Positions 13,001-27,206 of a DNA stretch of 64,000 nucleotides are shown here, piece after piece; within the stretch, counting starts at the first letter, position 1; each line of letters opens with the position of its first letter. A model generated the notes under the pieces. The model searched no databases. It was not told where the DNA came from and saw only the letters and a program-made list of their open reading frames with translations. The position numbers and the translations under genes were made by a program. Origin of the DNA: Trichoplax adhaerens (Eukaryota; Placozoa; Uniplacotomia; Trichoplacea; Trichoplacidae); NCBI RefSeq assembly GCF_000150275.1, contig NW_002060948.1:3238512-3302511 (forward strand). Reading direction: 5' to 3'.

Positions 13001-16000
13001 GGATGACTACATATCTTAAAGAGAAGATGAAAGACAGTAGCGAATTTAGAACTTTTTTGCAAGTAAGTAATTATTATATCTTAGTGCTACTGTAATATGA
13101 TATGATTAGATGCAAATTAATATTAACAAAAGTAAGTGCGTAAGTAACAAAACTGTTTGACTTTATTTTTCAAATTTAATTTATAGTGGTGTGAAAATCG
13201 AAAGCAACTCAACCGTCTACAGTTACCCGACTTACTAGCAAAGCCAATGCAAAGAATAACAAGATATCCCTTGTTGCTTAAAGCAATTAGAAAAAATCTT
13301 GATGATGAAATAGGCAAACAAAATATACAAACAATGGTAAATACTACTTTCAATAATTAATCAATTAATAATACATAAAAGTACCCTTCTTCATATTTGG
13401 ATTAAATGAATTTTATTCTCTACAGAGTGATCAAGTGGAACAATTTACTACAAAGATTAATAACGCAATAAAAGACCAGCAAGAATATGAAAAAATGTGT
13501 ACCTCAGTTAGCCGAATCGAAGGCTATACTGTCATAGAACCGATAAATGAAGAAGTCGGCAAGGTATATAACAACTCTTGCTGTTTATGTCTAAATTGAG
13601 GTAGTGGTAGTAATTACTCATATTTATACCCTCCCTGACTTCATTTCTAAGAATTGGAAACTACTCAGTTTTGATTATGTAATTTATAATTCTTCTTCTA
13701 GTACTTGAACAACTTTAGTAATCTTAACTTAACTGGTTCGATGCCCTTGATTTGTCCGAATGAGACGAGAGTAATTATTAAAGAAGGACCTTTGCGGTTA
13801 AAAGAGAAAGATGCTAAGGTTTGGAATATCTATTTTTACTACAACCACAATTTACAATACGAAAGACTAGAGAAATGCTAGTGTAAATCTCTCCACACTC
13901 TAATTGCTCCATCGATTGGCTCACTAAACGATACTTTTAATCAATATCACTGAATGCTACGGTAGCAAGAAGCTTAGTTAGCAAGTGGTCAAATAGGCAC
14001 TGTTCGAAATGTTTAAAGTCTTAAAAAGCTTTTACAACTTGCATTAAGCCACTTTATTACCCAACGTAACAAATGTTACAAAATCAGTATTACTGTAAAA
14101 TACTCTCATCTTCAATAAGAACTTAAACTGAGGCAGACAAGCAGGTTTGGATCGATACCCAATCATTGGATGATAGATCCTCCAAAATATCTAAAGTATG
14201 ATTTAATTATACTACAGCTGACTGTAGTTAATTACTTAAATTGTATTAGAATTCTTTAATAAACCCAAAGTGTAAGGTTTTACTTTAAAACCCGGTCGAA
14301 AAATGTTTTATATTAGCGCCGATCAATCTACTGTCGTTTAAACGTAATATTGATAGAGTTCTCAACAATTGGATAAATAGTACAGCAGACGTTACACTTT
14401 TTCTGCACACGTAATTATAACTATTACTCAGTAACGTTCAGATCTGTTCTAATGTATGTAGATTGATGCATATGGGTTCTTATTCACCGACCACCTTCTC
14501 ATCACAAAGCAGTCCAAAAGCGGTAAAAGAATTAAAGTTATCAGACAGGTATGCCAACCGATTTATGTTGTTACTGCCAATGCAATATAACGTAACCATC
14601 GATTTTAATTATTACGTTATTAATTTTAACTGTCATATTCTATATCTACAGCCCTATTTATTGAATAAAATCAAAGTATACAATCTAAAAGACTCAGGTG
14701 AATTTTTTACGGCCATCCAATAAATGTTTCTGTTAAGGCTAAAATGATTTCTTATGTTTTTTGACTTACTATTTATTAACAAATTATGAAATACGTTTTT
14801 ATTTGTCAATACGAAACAGGCTACTTTCTAATCATCTACTTAAGTGAATTCAATACTGCAGTATCCGCTCTAGCGTTGCAATCTACTAGTTCGGAGCATA
14901 CCAATAATGAATGGATAGATGCCATCAACAAATCTACTGTATGTACAGTTTGCTTCTTCAATAAACCTTATTGGGATAGTTTAAAATTTTATTCATACTT
15001 GATTGATTATTTCAAAATATTCTATTAGAGAGAATATAAGGATCTGCTCGCTGAAAATGGAAACTTCACACAGTTATTTGGCACTCCTCCTCCATCGCCT
15101 ATAGCCCGTCCTTCTCGCTTCCGGAGATCTGGACATTCAAATAGCAGTGATCATTTAATTATGAATGGAGAGAGAGGAAGAAGCATCTCAACGATATCTA
15201 ACCGATTGGGGCCAGAGCTTGAAAGAAATAATTCGTTTTTATCTATTTCATCAGAGAAATTACCTAATAGTAGTTCGAGAAGAGGATCCATTGCGTCGGG
15301 AGAATACTCTCCGCCATCATCTCCTAAGCCTAAGAAAATGATAGCATCACTGCGACGTTCTCAAACGGTACAAGAAGGAATTGGTGCTGGAAGATATGAG
15401 CACAAACGCAAATCTCCTGAAAAATTTCAAAGTCAGGATATTATAAACTTTAGCTTGCCTGTACGAAATCCGGAAAGATCTAATAATGCAATAACAGAAG
15501 GGATTGCAATTGTTGCTACCGAATCGGAAACGACCTCATTAGGGACTACCGAAGCAGATAAAGAAGAGTCAAGTACGAATCTCAGCGAGCAAGATACTTC
15601 CACTAATCTAAATCCAGATGAAGGTAAAATCTCTAATGTTACCAATCCTGAAGGTAAAGATGAAATAGACGAAACGATCCGGGAATCTAATGGGACATCT
15701 AAGGATAAAAATAAAAACGATGATATAGCAACCGTTCAAATTACGCCGAGCGGGTCTCCACAAATATCAAAGTCAAACAAAGTTTATGATGGAAAGATGA
15801 AACTATCTAAAACCAGATTTAGAACTGCAAAGAATCGATTCAAAGAGAACATAAGTGATAGCGATCATTTAACTGCCGAAAGCGGTGAGTCATCTGAGGT
15901 AGAAGAACGAAGTGATTCACAGAAGGATACAGAAAATTTAGAAGAAGGAAGTGATTTACAGAAGGATACAGAAAATGTAGAAGAACGAAGTGATTTACAG

Positions 16001-17873
16001 AAGGATACAGAAAATTTAGAAGAAGGAAGTGATTTACAGAAGGATACAGAAAATTTGGAAGAACTAAGCGATTTACAGAAGGCTACAGAAAATTTAGAAG
16101 AACGAAGTAATTTACAGAAGGATACAGAAAATTTAGAAGAACGAAGTGATTTACAGAAGGATACAGAAAGTTTGGAAGAACTAAGCGATTTACAGAAGGC
16201 TACAGAAAATTTAGAAGAACGAAGTGATTTACAGAAGGATACAGAAAATTTAGAAGAAGCATCAAACTCCAAGGAATCACATGATAATCTGTTGAGTAAT
16301 GATGATGCAAACGTGGAAGAGTCACCTGAGTACGCTAAGTCAGCATCTACTAATAATGAATTGGAAACTGAAAAGACCCCTAAAGAAAAAACAAAGGAAG
16401 ACGTCGTGGATGATATACGGTTGACTGTTAATGACGAAGATCAAATCAAAACTGAAATCAGAACTTCTGATAATCAACAAACCATTACAGAAGGTGACGT
16501 AGGTAATAATTTAGAAAGCCAAGCAAGTGGCAATGGTGATAGTAACAATGAAGAACCTAATGTAACGGATTCGAAGCAAGAGATTAAAGAAGTAGATAGT
16601 GAAAATCGCAATCAAGTAGAAGAAGTGAATCCGTTAGTAAAGGAGGAACAGTCGACCGATACTGACGGCATCAACGAACAAATTGTTGGAGATTCCGATA
16701 AAAAAGAAGATATACCAGACAATGAAGCCATAGTTGTACTAGCTGATGATATATTGAAGGCGGAAACCGTTCCAGTAACCTCGGATGAAGTAAAGGTTGA
16801 CGAGAATATGGCCGAGAACGCCGAGATTTTAGATACTGGCAAGGTCCCCACAGTAAAGAGTGAAGAAGTAATGAATACTGAATTACCTGACAGAGAGGAA
16901 CTTCCTCAAGAAACGAAAACAGAACTTATAAGTAGTAACGAAACAGCGTTGACTGAAGAAAGCAGCAATGCACCAGTTCTTGATGCTGATAATCGTGTTG
17001 ATGAAAATCTTTGTGATCAGTCTGATGTGATTCCGAGCGAATTATCACCTGACTTGGCGATGCCAAGCGAAGCGCTACCTGGTAACGAATCTGAATCCGC
17101 ATTTTTAACCATTGCACCTCCGCCAGATTTTGCAGACGACAGCTACGACGACGTTTTCGATAATCAATTTCCTGAAAATGAGCATACTGATAGGGATGTT
17201 GCTTCTTCGACATCTGATCAGGACGAAGAAGACTCTAAAGCGGTGGAAGTTGTTATTGATGATTCTGAGCAAGTCACCCATAGCGATGACGATGTGGACC
17301 GAGAATTATCGGACGGGGATGATTATGAGAACAACCCCGCAGCTGACGCCGAGGTTGACATGGCAAATTATAATTACAATGAGATGCCACCAAATAATTC
17401 ACAGAACACAAGCGCAGATCAAGATCCAATATCTGATGGTATTAAAAGCCCGCCCCTAAGTAGAGTGACAGAAAGCTTGTTGCGGACCCCGTCGCAAAAA
17501 GGGCATAGGAATAGAAGTAAGCCAATTGACCAAAGCATGTTGCAGATGAAAGATGGCGTAGAATTATGTGCTCTCCAACTAAAATTGCAGAAATTAGGGG
17601 CAACCAGAAATCCCATCAAGATGGCGCAGGCCAAGCGACTGTACTTGAGAACGTTGTCTTTATCTGCTCAGTAAGTCTGGTATAAAGTCGATTACAGTTT
17701 TCCACGATTTTAATTAATTAAATGCCCTTGTTGACCTTCGCTAAATTTAGTTTTTATTGGTAATAGACGGGATTCTTTTACGATATATAAAATCGTGTGT
17801 CACTTACTAAATTTATGATTGTACATATTACAGGAAAGTCTAATTTTGCAACATTTGGATTTGAAAGTATGAA
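10035..17873 (+). CDS. PLEKHG5: PLEKHG5-like RhoGEF (RBD-like, DH, PH, long acidic tail)
   Basis: A Rho guanine-nucleotide exchange factor that should activate Rho GTPases at membrane or junctions. Exons read: 10035-10098, 10292-10421, 10683-10746, 10874-10932, 11074-11213, 11356-11474, 11623-11742, 11843-11947, 12062-12097, 12178-12273, 12356-12406, 12521-12613, 12709-12768, 12952-13062, 13187-13336, 13426-13563, 13702-13818, one or more uncertain PH exons around 14389-14411, 14462-14522, 14652-14697, 14820-14938, 15029-17670, 17834-17873. An RBD-like ubiquitin fold (SKGKTLREVLQQFYEKH) covers about residues 90-155. The DH domain runs from about 280 to 510 (AIWELLSTEVGYLRDL; LLAKPMQRITRYPLLLKAI). 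The PH domain follows (PYLLNKIKVYNLKDS; IIYLSEFNTAVSALALQ). The tail of nearly 890 residues is acidic, low-complexity and contains 13-residue repeats. Domain order matches PLEKHG5/Syx. The PH-middle exon junctions do not resolve cleanly in phase by eye. Confidence 0.88.
15899..16249 (+). repeat. Nine 39-bp coding tandem repeats
   Basis: In-frame minisatellite inside the last large exon of the PLEKHG5-like gene. Nine units encode variants of LEERSDLQKDTEN (13 residues), followed by a degenerate LEEASNSKE. Only a few positions vary (R/G/L at 4, D/N at 6, D/A at 10). Units 5-6 and 8-9 share the LEELSDLQKATEN-LEERS pattern, implying a three-unit (117-bp) duplication. The strand-reversed frame is also open across the array, which explains a spurious antisense frame at 15865-16272. 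Confidence 0.93.
17834..17873 (+). CDS. Alternative last exon of the PLEKHG5-like gene
   Basis: The big exon reads into TAA at 17672-17674, but that stop lies within a strong donor, CTCA|GTAAGT, after 17670. Splicing to the acceptor TATTACAG ending at 17833 keeps the frame and replaces the end ...SLSAQ-stop with ...SAQESLILQHLDLKV-stop. The new tail ends in a hydrophobic residue two positions from another (L-K-V), a possible PDZ ligand. The family's vertebrate members are known to end in a PDZ-binding motif. Which end is used cannot be told from DNA. Confidence 0.65.
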
Positions 17874-19042
17874 AGTTTTCTACTGATAGCTACAACTGGG
17901 TTTTAGATATTGAATTCAAAGGCAAATTCTGGTCATTATGCAACATAATTATTTTATAATCCTTTCTACCGCGGATAAGTCATGCTGCAATTTAGACAGA
18001 ATTATAGGAGGAAAAATTATTTTGTCTTTACAAATAATTTAGATCGATTATTTTTTATATTATTTTATTTTATTAATGTAATAACGCGCTACGATAAGTT
18101 CGGTTTTGCTAAGGGTCAATGAAATATAGAACTGACACTTACAAACAACGTTTCGGGATTATATCATTTCTACTGTACATGTATCGACTTCTTTATTAAT
18201 TTAATATAATTTGTAATAAACTAGAGAACTTGGCATGAAGCTTTTTATCATTGAACGTTTTTACAGCATTACCCCATTTATATCAAACGCTACAGTTAAA
18301 AACGATATTATTATTTAACTTATCATTTATTTGCTAACAAAATATAGTCTTATAGGGCTTTGACGTTATGACCTACACTATGCGTATATATGAAATTTTT
18401 GTCTCTCGTATAATATCTTTCAACATAAGGAACAGGTTTTATTGGAGTAGTACAATATTAAACAGTCCAAATTTTCATCTAATAAGACAATGGATAGACA
18501 ACTGAAAAAATCTTTATGATTTATTTCATTATGACTGTTTTTCTTATTAATTTACGAGTACTACTGGAAGATTCATTTTTTCAATAGTAAGGTAAATGGT
18601 ATTAATTGGTGCTAATACCAACTTCATTGAAGTTAGCTTAAAATAAAAATTTTATGGTTATGATGTCTACACAATTACGCACTGTATGGTATGAAATTGT
18701 AGTAAAAATAAACTTTACGATTTGATAATTACATTTTTAATGAATATAGTTCGTTATTAAGGGATGCGATTTCAATAAGCATGGATATCTTTGCCGAGTA
18801 TTCATTTACAGACTGTCCTGCCCTATTTTATCAGAGTTTCATCGAAGTCGATAAAGGCGCAAAAGCGTGTTGTGTTCAAGATTTGTAAAGACTTTGAAAG
18901 AATCGCATTGTACGTAGACATTCTCAGCTATCAAGCTAAAGAAAGATATTTCCATTTTTCTGTCAATTTCGCTTGCGTCTACAGGACAGTGCAACACACT
19001 GTACGCATAGTAATTGCGATATTGCCGCATGCTTTTGTGGAG
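17874..19042. other. 3' region of the PLEKHG5-like gene, no other gene
   Basis: AT-rich non-coding sequence with no supported coding frame or RNA gene. It should include the 3' UTR; the nearest AATAAA is at 18215. Confidence 0.5.
18215..18220 (+). terminator. Candidate poly(A) signal of the PLEKHG5-like gene
   Basis: Consensus AATAAA about 340 bases after the distal stop codon. In AT-rich DNA this hexamer is common, so the assignment is tentative. Confidence 0.35.
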
Positions 19043-19865
19043 TTTTATCTACTGTATTATACTGTAGTATCTCTATGATGTAGACTGTAAAAGTCAACAT
19101 GAAATCAGACACTACTGAATAACGGTAGTCCTTGGTCACTGTTTTCATCCAGTTTTCCATATCTGTCTTTTATGGAGACTCTACCGAAGTGTACACTGTC
19201 CATTAGACCAGCCGGTTTATAAAATGTTCATGAAATAGTTAGCTGAAACTGTTCTACCCCGTGCTGATGCATAATTAACTTAAATTATACTGTACGGTAC
19301 ACCTCTCTATAAAAAATTTTGAAATTAATGATAGAGAGAAGCGATAAAGGTAAAAGGAAGAATTTTTATCTACTGTATTATATAACTCTATGATGTAGAC
19401 TGTAAAAAGTCAACATGAAATCAGAGACTACTGAATAACGGTAGTCCTTGGTCACTGTTTTCATCCAGTTTTCCATCTGTCTTTTATGGAGACTCTACCG
19501 AAGTGTACACTGTCTACTAGACCAGCCGGTTTATAAAATGTTCATAAAATAGTTAGCTGAAACTGTTCTACAGTATACGGTGGCTCATAAGGCTCAGCGC
19601 AATATTCCGTAAGAACTGGTGATACGCTACAGAAATGATGTCACACAATCTTCAAGTGATGTCGCGCAAACTTGAATTGGTGATACGACAGAAATGATGT
19701 CACACAATTTTTGAAGTGATGTCGCGCTAACTTCCAAATGCACAGCACAGTGTCATACCTTAGTAGTTCTACCCCCGTACTGATGCATAATTAACTTCAA
19801 TTATACTGTACTGTCCACGTCTCTAGAAAAAGTTTTGCAATTAATGATAGAGAAGAAGCGATAAA
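19043..19865. repeat. Direct duplication of about 305 bp
   Basis: Copy 1 is about 19043-19348 and copy 2 about 19364-19865. Both start TTTTATCTACTGTATTAT, share long blocks such as GAATAACGGTAGTCCTTGG and CCAGCCGGTTTATAAAATG, and end AATTAATGATAGAG...GCGATAAA. Copy 2 is longer because it carries an insertion (19572-19772). No coding frame is conserved between the copies. Confidence 0.9.
19572..19772. mobile_element. Insertion with 7-bp flanking duplication in repeat copy 2
   Basis: Relative to copy 1, where GTTCTACCCCGTGCTG is continuous, copy 2 has GTTCTAC, then 194 extra bases, then GTTCTAC again before CCCCGTACTG. That is the signature of a target-site duplication of 7 bp. The insert contains two 61-bp tandem units (19618-19678 and 19679-19738), each with AGAAATGATGTCACACAAT and AAGTGATGTCGCGC. 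I see no clear terminal inverted repeats and no coding frame. It could be a small non-autonomous element; deletion from copy 1 between two GTTCTAC words is the alternative. Confidence 0.55.
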
Positions 19866-19881
19866 TGGGCGTTTACCATGA

Positions 19882-20944
19882 TGGTAGTGTACACTGTACA
19901 GTATGGTACAGTACATTCAAGTACAGTACAGTACACAGTGCAGCACGTACAGTACTGTAGTCCAGTGAACTAAGACACTGGTACTACTGTACACTCAGTT
20001 CAGTACAGTACTGTACGGTACTCTAAAACTGTACTACTGTACAGTAGATTGATTTTCTACTGTACTGTACAGTACATGACGCTTTCGTTTTATCGCATCG
20101 CCCATTCTAATTATTTAAGCGTCATTGTAGAGTTCAATTTGAGGGAAATTTTCAGAATTATCATTGCTTGTCATCATACTTACAGAAATAATGGGATATT
20201 TCTGTAACAACTATCAAAATCATTGACAATTGGGAAAATTCGTCGTAAAGAGACAAGTCCGTGAAAGAAGAGAATCGGACAGGATACGATCGTTGGCAAG
20301 CGAACTTTTTTTATGCCTAGCCGTTTCAATTGTACAGTACGTACTGTACAGTACAGTATAAAAAGCCATTAAACAATCAACAATAGGATTGTACAGTACT
20401 GTACTGTACTGTACAGTGTACAGTACTGTATAAAAACACCATCGGCAAGGGTAGGCTATACTGTGGTATAATGAGTGAAAAAAAGTCGGCCTCTCATTTT
20501 TGGCAGCTTTTGGCCCTGTCCAGGGTACACTGTACAGTGTCCAGTCTCTCTCCTCTTTCGAGTAGTCCCTGATAGTTCTCTCTTTCCTAGTCCTCTGATA
20601 CTGGCATCGGCCATTGCACACTTGCACAGTACAGTACAGTGGTACACTGTTACAGTTCTGCAAAATGGACGCGTTGTTGCAGCTCAACGCTCAACAAACT
20701 TTGAGTCATACTGTACAGTATACAGTATAGTGTACAGTATTCCACTACAGTACATGGCTATAGTACAGTACACTGTACTGTACTGTAGGCAGTTTTCTTG
20801 GACATTTACACTGTACCTTTTGACCGGGATCGAAGGCAAAAGTTCCGTCCGTCATTCCTGTCTACTGTATAGGAAAATACCTACAGTACTGTATACTGTA
20901 GCGGCCCACTGTGCACGGTACAGGACTGTACACTGTACAGTATT
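19882..20944. repeat. Dense GTAC-palindrome region upstream of CAPZB
   Basis: Three blocks (about 19882-20069, 20331-20439 and 20528-20944) are packed with GTACAGTAC, GTACTGTAC, TACTGTATACAGT and close variants, often as perfect overlapping palindromes. The last block ends about 130 bases before the CAPZB start codon. The long frames on both strands here (186 codons plus, 155 codons minus) come from the motif and lack family signatures. Confidence 0.85.
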
Positions 20945-21072
20945 GAACTTCCTTGAACTTACCTACCAGCAGCCGAGATTGCTCTGCGAGAAACGATTTG
21001 GCGTGCCATTTTATTTCATTTTTGCCTTGATTTGATTTAGTTGGCCCGTAACAACCGTTCCAAAGATCGAAA

Positions 21073-23951
<2,879 letters not shown>

Positions 23952-25070
23952 ATTTTGTAAAAAATTGTCATAGATGTAGAATATGTACCTGATTAAAATT
24001 TTTGTTAACTTGCCAGCTGGTGATCCACTGGTTGTTTGTCTCCACTATATACTAAGTAATCTTCATCGACATTTAAAAACGTTTTTGGTTAATTTTGACA
24101 CTGATTTCTAAAATAAAAATTTCACTTGTGTGGATAATCTAATTTTAAAATGATTTTAAGTTGGAATCAGCAGCGTATATTTACGTATTACAGTATTCGC
24201 ACTTTAATAATTATGTACTTGTTACAGTTTCCTATTCGATTGTATAATTAGCAAATTAGATAAATGTAGAGAGCGTTAACAGTATAACGGATTGTACGTT
24301 GTAGTAGTAACTGTCTCGTATGTCTTTAGTAGAAAGTCAATTTCGTTTGCGTAAGCTTGTCATTACAATTATCGGTTAACATCAATCACGTCGCAATACA
24401 AGTGATCCTATTGATTAGCTTAAATTAGTTATATGTGCATTCTGTTCTCGACAAGCGATTATACTATTTAGCTTAAACTAGTCCGCAATAAGCGTATTCT
24501 TATTTCCGTAGTCACTATTCTGGTGATGATGGCAGTGATTAGTAAATGTAGTAAAAAGAATTGGAAAAAAGAAAGAATTTAATCTTAAGCCATGGTTTGC
24601 AACAGTTATTTATTCATACTATGAGTAGAATTATACAGGTAACTGACCAATCTAATTTTATTCATTGTAAAATATACAACTCTAATTAATGTGATCGTAG
24701 CACTCGGGGCAATTTTAGGCTCTGATTGTTCACTTATTAACATGCCCCAGCTAGTAGTTAAATAGACAATTTTTGTTCAAATTAAGGGTACAAATATACT
24801 TATAATCACCAATTTGGATATAAAATGACACCTTACTAGTTTAACATCAATGCAGCAATTTTCTGAACATATATGAATACCGCGTGAATTTTATCAGCAT
24901 CAACTAAATTTTATCTAGGCATAAAATACATGATTCTTTCTGATAAATTTGTTCCTTCTATATGCTGCTTTACCTAACGTACAGTTTATCATATCCGGTT
25001 GATAGCCTGATAAGTACTGTAGATTCTGTATTTGCTGACAAAATACCAACTGATCTTCACTATTTAGTCC
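23952..25070. other. Convergent 3' intergenic region
   Basis: CAPZB (+) and transporter A (-) converge here. No coding frame is seen. It holds candidate poly(A) signals for both genes: AATAAA at 24112-24117 on plus, and TTTATT (AATAAA on minus) at 24657-24662 and 24609-24614. Confidence 0.5.
24112..24117 (+). terminator. Candidate poly(A) signal of CAPZB
   Basis: AATAAA 160 bases after the CAPZB stop codon, the first clear consensus hexamer after the stop. Confidence 0.45.
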
Positions 25071-27203
25071 TCATTCATTATTGGCCAGATCCTCTTCTGA
25101 AGTAGCTGATAGTAATGCCTGAGCCGATTGAGGTAATTGCTCGTAACTTGGATCATCTTGAGCTCGACTGTGATTAATTCCGTAAAAAAAGTAGATGGCA
25201 AATCCTGATGACGAGATCAAGTAGAACCACGCATTTTAGTAACAGAAATGAGCATACTGTACCCTATCAGATAGTACTACCAATGAATTCATACCGTCCT
25301 GCGATTACTAATACTACTAGTACTAAGGAGACCGATTTCATTCAATTCTGACTAGTTTATTATGCAATCGTAAAATGATATTAATTTTAATTTTAATCAT
25401 AAATGATTGATAAATACTATACATACCTATAGCTAACCAAATAACAAAACGAATCCATGTTACTGGTTGAAGCATGAGCATTAAATAAATATTAGCCATA
25501 ATTGATAAAATTGGCATAAATGGGAGCAATGGAGCTTTGAATGGAATTACAACATGACTTTGTGGTTGGAATGCAACGCCTAGGATAGCAAAAATCACTA
25601 TTACCGTAAAGATAATAACTAATAGGATTAGCCATCCGTTGCCATTTCGTAGCTCTTGATAGCCATGGATAAGAACAGCAAAAAGGCAAAATGAGAATAC
25701 GATAATTAACATCGTAGCAGTAGTTACAGCACGACTGGTTTGCACGGTCGGTACAGATGAACTCCGTTGCGATGTCAAAAACTGCCTACAATAAGATACA
25801 CATTGTTGCCATCGATTAGAGTCTGAAAGTGGCGCTGAATTGCTTTGATCATCGGACCGATTTAATTGGCTTAGTTCTTCGGTAGGTTTATTCGAAAAGT
25901 TATTTTTATCACCGTCGTTAAACTGCCGTTGCTCGCCTGTCGTAGATGATTCCATTCCATGTTGTTGATCATCTGGCCTATAACGTAAAATGAGGACACA
26001 ACAAGACACTAACATGTAGGCTAATAAAGTTCCAATAGACATCATTTCAACAAGATGTTCAATACTGAATAGCATAGCTAATAAAGCGGCAATAAGACCG
26101 AATAAATACACAGCGACTAACGGTGTTTTAGTTTTGGGATGTATACGAGCAAGAAATTGAAAAATTAACCCATCATTGGCCATAGCGTAGACAATTCGTG
26201 GCAGCGGAAAGATACATCCCATTAAACTAGCACTTAGACCACTTATAGCGCCAATCGAAACGATATATTTGACAAATGGAACGCCAACTTGCTCAAACAT
26301 GACTGATAATGCAGCATTTTCGTTCAACATATAATATGGAACAATCAATGTCATAACTATAGATATAGCGATATAAGCGACACAACAAATTGCCAAGGAA
26401 ATGATAATAGCAGCAGGGATTGATTTTTTAGGGTTATCGGCTTCTTCACCAGTCGTAGCGATAATATCGAAACCAACAAACGAATAAAAGCATGTTGCAG
26501 CGCCAGCAAGTACACCACCACCACCGTATGGGAAAAATCCACCATTTTGATCTAGCCAATTGTCGACATTGACATAAAATAGGCCAAATACAATTATAAA
26601 TATGATAACAGATAAGTTGATTGTCGTAAAGATTATATTTGTACTGGATGACTTTTGTACTCCTATAGCAATAATCGTCACAGCGATTAGGGTGATGAAA
26701 AATGCTAAAAAATCAGGATAAGCAAAGAAACTTCCTGCCATGGATGGAAAATGAGATTTTAAAGCATCAATGTAGACACCGCCAATTATAGAATCTAAGT
26801 AACCACTCCATGATCGAGCGATAGAAGCAGTCCCGATTAAATACTCTAAAATTAAATTCCAACCGATAATAAAAGCTGGTAATTCACCTACGGTAACATA
26901 ACAGTAAGTATAGGCAGATCCAGCCCTTGGTACTCGCGATGAAAATTCAGCATAACATAGAGCAGCTAAAGCCGAAGTAATGGCAGCAATAACAAAGGAA
27001 AAAATAACCGCCGGGCCAGCGATATTTCGTGCTACTTGACCAGTAACGACGTAAACACCAGCGCCTAAAGTCCCACCGATGCCTAAAGTCACTAAATCAA
27101 ATGTAGATAGGCATCGTTGTAACTCTGTCTTAAGAACGTTCTCCTGTGAAACGTTTTTTAAACGGGTAAAACTCCTCACCCATCCTGATACCCTAGCCGC
27201 CAT
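25071..27203 (-). CDS. Cationic amino acid transporter (CAT, SLC7A1-3-like), copy A
   Basis: Plasma-membrane carrier predicted to import arginine, lysine and ornithine. Two exons: 27203-25427 (large) and 25204-25071, joined in phase 1 across a glycine codon, about 636 residues, as in vertebrate CATs. The N-terminal motif GIGGTLGAGVYVVTGQVAR is the substrate-binding unwound helix. YVTVGELPAF places a glutamate at residue 107, the position known to be essential in mouse CAT-1. ATTGEEADNPKKSIP is a CAT signature. A long hydrophilic loop after LILRYRPD is followed by the last membrane helices and a short tail ending EEDLANNE. The frame extends 15 bases upstream from a TTG, but the first ATG (27203) has good context (AAAGATGGCG). 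Which CAT subtype it matches cannot be told by eye. Confidence 0.93.
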
Positions 27204-27206
27204 CTT
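27196..27206 (-). promoter_or_regulatory. YY1-like motif spanning the start codon of transporter A
   Basis: On the minus strand the start region reads AAGATGGCGGC, a perfect match to the known animal YY1 consensus AANATGGCGGC, which often lies just downstream of the TSS and over the first codons. It also encodes Met-Ala-Ala with a good initiation context, so coincidence is possible. Confidence 0.35.

Noticed and set aside
13735-13750. GGTTCGATGCCC resembling a tRNA T-loop B box
   Set aside because: It lies within the RhoGEF exon encoding GSMPLICPN, and no cloverleaf surrounds it. No tRNA was found elsewhere by eye.
15865-16272. 135-codon antisense frame in the PLEKHG5-like gene
   Set aside because: It is the reverse of the in-frame 39-bp tandem repeat; it reads as a Ser/Lys/Phe/Cys repeat and has no independent support.
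20220-21035. Long frames on both strands (186 codons plus, 155 codons minus) upstream of CAPZB
   Set aside because: They are created by GTACAGTAC palindromes, which lack stops in several frames. Residues are STV/YCTV repeats, the starts are doubtful, and no family signature is present.
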